DNA from: Bacteroidales bacterium
GTDB taxonomy: Bacteria > Bacteroidota > Bacteroidia > Bacteroidales > P3
DNA length: 64,000 bases
Reading direction: 5' to 3'
Assembly (NCBI GenBank): GCA_017480245.1
Contig: JAFVBA010000013.1
Span: 62,001 to 126,000, forward strand
Position 1 is the stretch's first letter. Every line of letters starts with the position of its first letter. Positions 62,235-64,000 of the stretch are shown here, piece after piece. The translations under genes were made by a program, and so were the position numbers. A model generated the notes under the pieces. The model was not told where the DNA came from and did not search any database. It saw nothing but the letters and a program-made list of their open reading frames with translations.

Positions 62235-62600
62235 ATGCTGAAAAAAGAAAATAAAAATGCGTTTATTGAAATCTGTCCTGTCAGAAATGTTATCGCAAGG
62301 TTCGGTAACAAATGGGCAATTCTGGTTCTCTTGATCATAAATGAAAACAAAAATATAAGATTTTCGGAGTTGGAAAAGGCTATTCCCGATATTTCTAAGA
62401 ATATTCTGTCCTCTACTTTGAAGACTTTGTATGCCGATGACTTAATTAACCGAAAGATTTTCAATGTTATGCCGCTTAAAGTGGAATATTCGCTGACTGA
62501 AAGGGGAGAAAGCCTTATGCCTGTAATATTTCAACTTAACGATTGGGCAATGAAAAATATGCCCGACATACTTGAGCACCGCAAAACTATACAAGGGTAA
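62235..62600 (+). CDS. HxlR-family winged-helix transcription regulator
   Basis: 121 residues. HxlR signature CPVRNVIARFGNKWAILVLL (C14 onward), recognition helix region IRFSELEKAIPDISKNILS (about 40-58) and wing VEYSLTERGESLMPVI (about 86-101). The N-terminal Cys is the residue that senses thiol or electrophile stress in characterised members (established for HypR/QorR-type). Divergent from the RiPP peptide operon and convergent with the oxidoreductase gene; either could be its target. Confidence 0.88.
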   Translation: MLKKENKNAFIEICPVRNVIARFGNKWAILVLLIINENKNIRFSELEKAIPDISKNILSSTLKTLYADDLINRKIFNVMPLKVEYSLTERGESLMPVIFQLNDWAMKNMPDILEHRKTIQG

Positions 62601-62624
62601 AACAAAATTTTATTTATTCAAATT

Positions 62625-62679
62625 AAAGCCGCACATTATTTCAACAAAATAGGTTTGTATTGAAACAATGTGCGGCTTT
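62625..62679. terminator. Bidirectional terminator hairpin
   Basis: AAAGCCGCACATT (62625-62637) pairs perfectly with AATGTGCGGCTTT (62667-62679), and the stem continues as TTTCAA/TTGAAA. Between convergent hxlR-type and oxidoreductase genes. Confidence 0.88.
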
Positions 62680-62718
62680 ATTTTTAAGAACTATAATATA
62701 CGCTCAATAAGTTGCAGT

Positions 62719-63684
62719 TTAAACTTCTACAACTATCTTTCCGCCGCTTTTTCCTGCCTCTAAAATTGCGTGGGCAGTAGAAATATCTTTAAAAGGAAAG
62801 ATTTTGCTTACCAAAGGTGTTAAATTATATTTGTCAATAAACGTAAAAATACCATCAATTGTCTGTTGTGTAGGATAATTGGAGAAAAACGATGACAGAA
62901 ATACCCCGTTAGGAATGTATTTTATAGGGTCAAAGTTCTCAACAAAGAAAACATCGCCCAAAACTCCCGTATTACAAACGATTCCTCCCTTTTTAACGGC
63001 GTGAAGTGAATCAATCAAAGTTTTAGGTCCTATTAACTCCAAAATTTTTGTAGGTCTGTCTTCTTCTTTCAGTGATGTTGATAACGATTTATCGTCAATT
63101 ATACAATCGGTTGCACCAATGGATTTAAGTAAATCAAACTTTGTGTCATTTCTTGCCGCAGCCGTTACTCTGCAACCTAACTTTGATGCTATCTGAACGG
63201 CAGATTGTCCCACCGTAGAGGTACTTCCCCTTACTAATAAATGGTCTTGCGGTTGCAAGTTAAGACTTTCAAACAGAGAACCCCACGCCGTGAAATATGT
63301 TTCGCCCACTGCCGCTAACGAAGTCCAAGATAACGTTGTGTTTTTGATATGAAAGCAATGTGAAGCGGGAACTAAACAAAATTCTGCATAACTTCCGTTA
63401 AAACTTCTGCCCATTCCGCCCATCAAAGCCATAACTTTGTCGCCTTTTACGAAATCTTTTTCCAACGATTCTTCCACTTCACCCACGCATTCAATACCCG
63501 GGATTATCGGTTTTTGAATATAATCGTTTTCAATCTCAAACTGCCTTAGTATTACCTCACTGTGATTCAACCCGAAGGCTTTTACACGTATCAAAATCCA
63601 ACCTTGTTTTACTTTAGGCACACTTACCTCTGTTAAAATCATATCTTCCGCCTTGCAAGGTTTATCTAAAACTACTGCTTTCAT
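62719..63684 (-). CDS. Zinc-independent medium-chain dehydrogenase (quinone-oxidoreductase-like)
   Basis: 321 residues. GroES-like N-terminal domain (MKAVVLDKPCKAEDMILTEV, NHSEVILRQFEIEN) and a Rossmann NAD(P)H domain with LLVRGSTSTVGQSAVQIASK (about 148-167), VTAAARNDTKFDLL and ATDCIIDD. Structural-zinc cysteines are absent, as in QOR-type reductases. It probably reduces quinones or reactive enals in the cytosol. Its promoter (63719-63726) is separate; an HxlR-family regulator lies convergent downstream, a common pairing with such genes. Confidence 0.85.
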   Translation of the reverse strand: MKAVVLDKPCKAEDMILTEVSVPKVKQGWILIRVKAFGLNHSEVILRQFEIENDYIQKPIIPGIECVGEVEESLEKDFVKGDKVMALMGGMGRSFNGSYAEFCLVPASHCFHIKNTTLSWTSLAAVGETYFTAWGSLFESLNLQPQDHLLVRGSTSTVGQSAVQIASKLGCRVTAAARNDTKFDLLKSIGATDCIIDDKSLSTSLKEEDRPTKILELIGPKTLIDSLHAVKKGGIVCNTGVLGDVFFVENFDPIKYIPNGVFLSSFFSNYPTQQTIDGIFTFIDKYNLTPLVSKIFPFKDISTAHAILEAGKSGGKIVVEV

Positions 63685-63718
63685 ATTCTTATATATTTAA
63701 ATAGCGATTAACTGACTG

Positions 63719-63726
63719 CAAAAGTA
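63719..63726 (-). promoter_or_regulatory. -7 element TACTTTTG of the oxidoreductase
   Basis: Minus-strand TACTTTTG, 35 bp before the oxidoreductase start. Confidence 0.55.
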
Positions 63727-63837
63727 ATCAAATTTTCCTTAACCGCCAAACAAACTTTAAACTTAAAAATTTAAATTTAACGTCTTGTGTTTTTACGACT
63801 GCCATTTTAGATTTCTTTTCTGCCAAATTGCGATTCA

Positions 63838-63951
63838 TTTTTGCCACTTGCGGAAAGAGTTAAGAAAAAAGGGGGTATTTTTATCAAAAAGACCCGGTAT
63901 TTTTACTAAGAAGAGGGGGTATTTTTGCAACTCTTTCCGCAAGTGGCAGAA
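63838..63951. repeat. CACTTGCG palindromic repeat, copy 3
   Basis: Perfect 20-bp arms TGCCACTTGCGGAAAGAGTT (63842-63861) and AACTCTTTCCGCAAGTGGCA (63929-63948), extended imperfectly outward. Core has two GGGGGTATTTTT words and one CCCGGTATTTTT. The rest of 63685-64000 shows no gene. Confidence 0.82.
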
Positions 63952-64000
63952 ACAACATCGCTTTTAGCAGAAATAAGATAAACAAAGGCATTTTATTTAC

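Overview
The window looks like a low-GC Bacteroidales (Bacteroidetes) chromosome. Evidence: Bacteroidetes-type promoters (TAnnTTTG, sometimes with TTG about 19-20 nt upstream) precede many genes; Shine-Dalgarno signals are weak; there are BspA-type leucine-rich and GLUG proteins, type IX secretion C-terminal sorting domains, a TonB-dependent receptor with a carboxypeptidase-regulatory-like N-terminus, and the class A2 style of beta-lactamase. No rRNA, tRNA, CRISPR array or intact insertion sequence was recognised. Species cannot be named from the sequence alone.

Layout. 0-12 kb: FtsE-like ATPase, a BspA-like LRR protein, a glycosyltransferase, aspartase, a GLUG/T9SS surface protein, PNPase, S15, an FKBP lipoprotein. 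12-15 kb: a fold-III PLP decarboxylase and a coiled-coil lipoprotein. 15-29 kb: thiamine biosynthesis (thiD; thiS-thiE/thiE-thiG; thiC) with two TPP riboswitches, interrupted by accessory DNA: a decayed unknown gene, a decayed RhuM-like gene, a Fic protein and a type III restriction-modification pair, then an HU-like protein and an unknown gene. 29-44 kb: mostly housekeeping (pdxJ, cstA, two MATE exporters, a TonB receptor with a Cys-rich partner, rubrerythrin, tadA, thioesterase, comF, a heme-type membrane cassette, yidC). 45-57 kb: an envelope cluster with a defence-like HEPN-SIR2 fusion in the middle and a giant LRR/InlB-repeat/T9SS protein broken by an (AT)6 tract. 57-64 kb: nhaD, a class A beta-lactamase, an amidohydrolase-monooxygenase fusion, a RiPP precursor plus radical SAM/SPASM enzyme, an HxlR regulator and a quinone-oxidoreductase-like enzyme.

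Most interesting points: (1) a 53-residue Cys/Gly-repeat peptide gene at 61927-62088, directly abutting a radical SAM/SPASM gene; (2) an (AT)6 dinucleotide tract where loss of one unit would join two ORFs into one surface protein of about 1800 residues; (3) a HEPN-SIR2 fusion whose inter-domain linker is a translated ribosome-binding site followed by an in-frame ATG; (4) two candidate structured RNAs (about 29950-30140 minus, 44960-45210 plus), each behind an excellent promoter; (5) two kinds of intergenic palindromic repeats, one of them also inserted in frame inside a glycosyltransferase gene.
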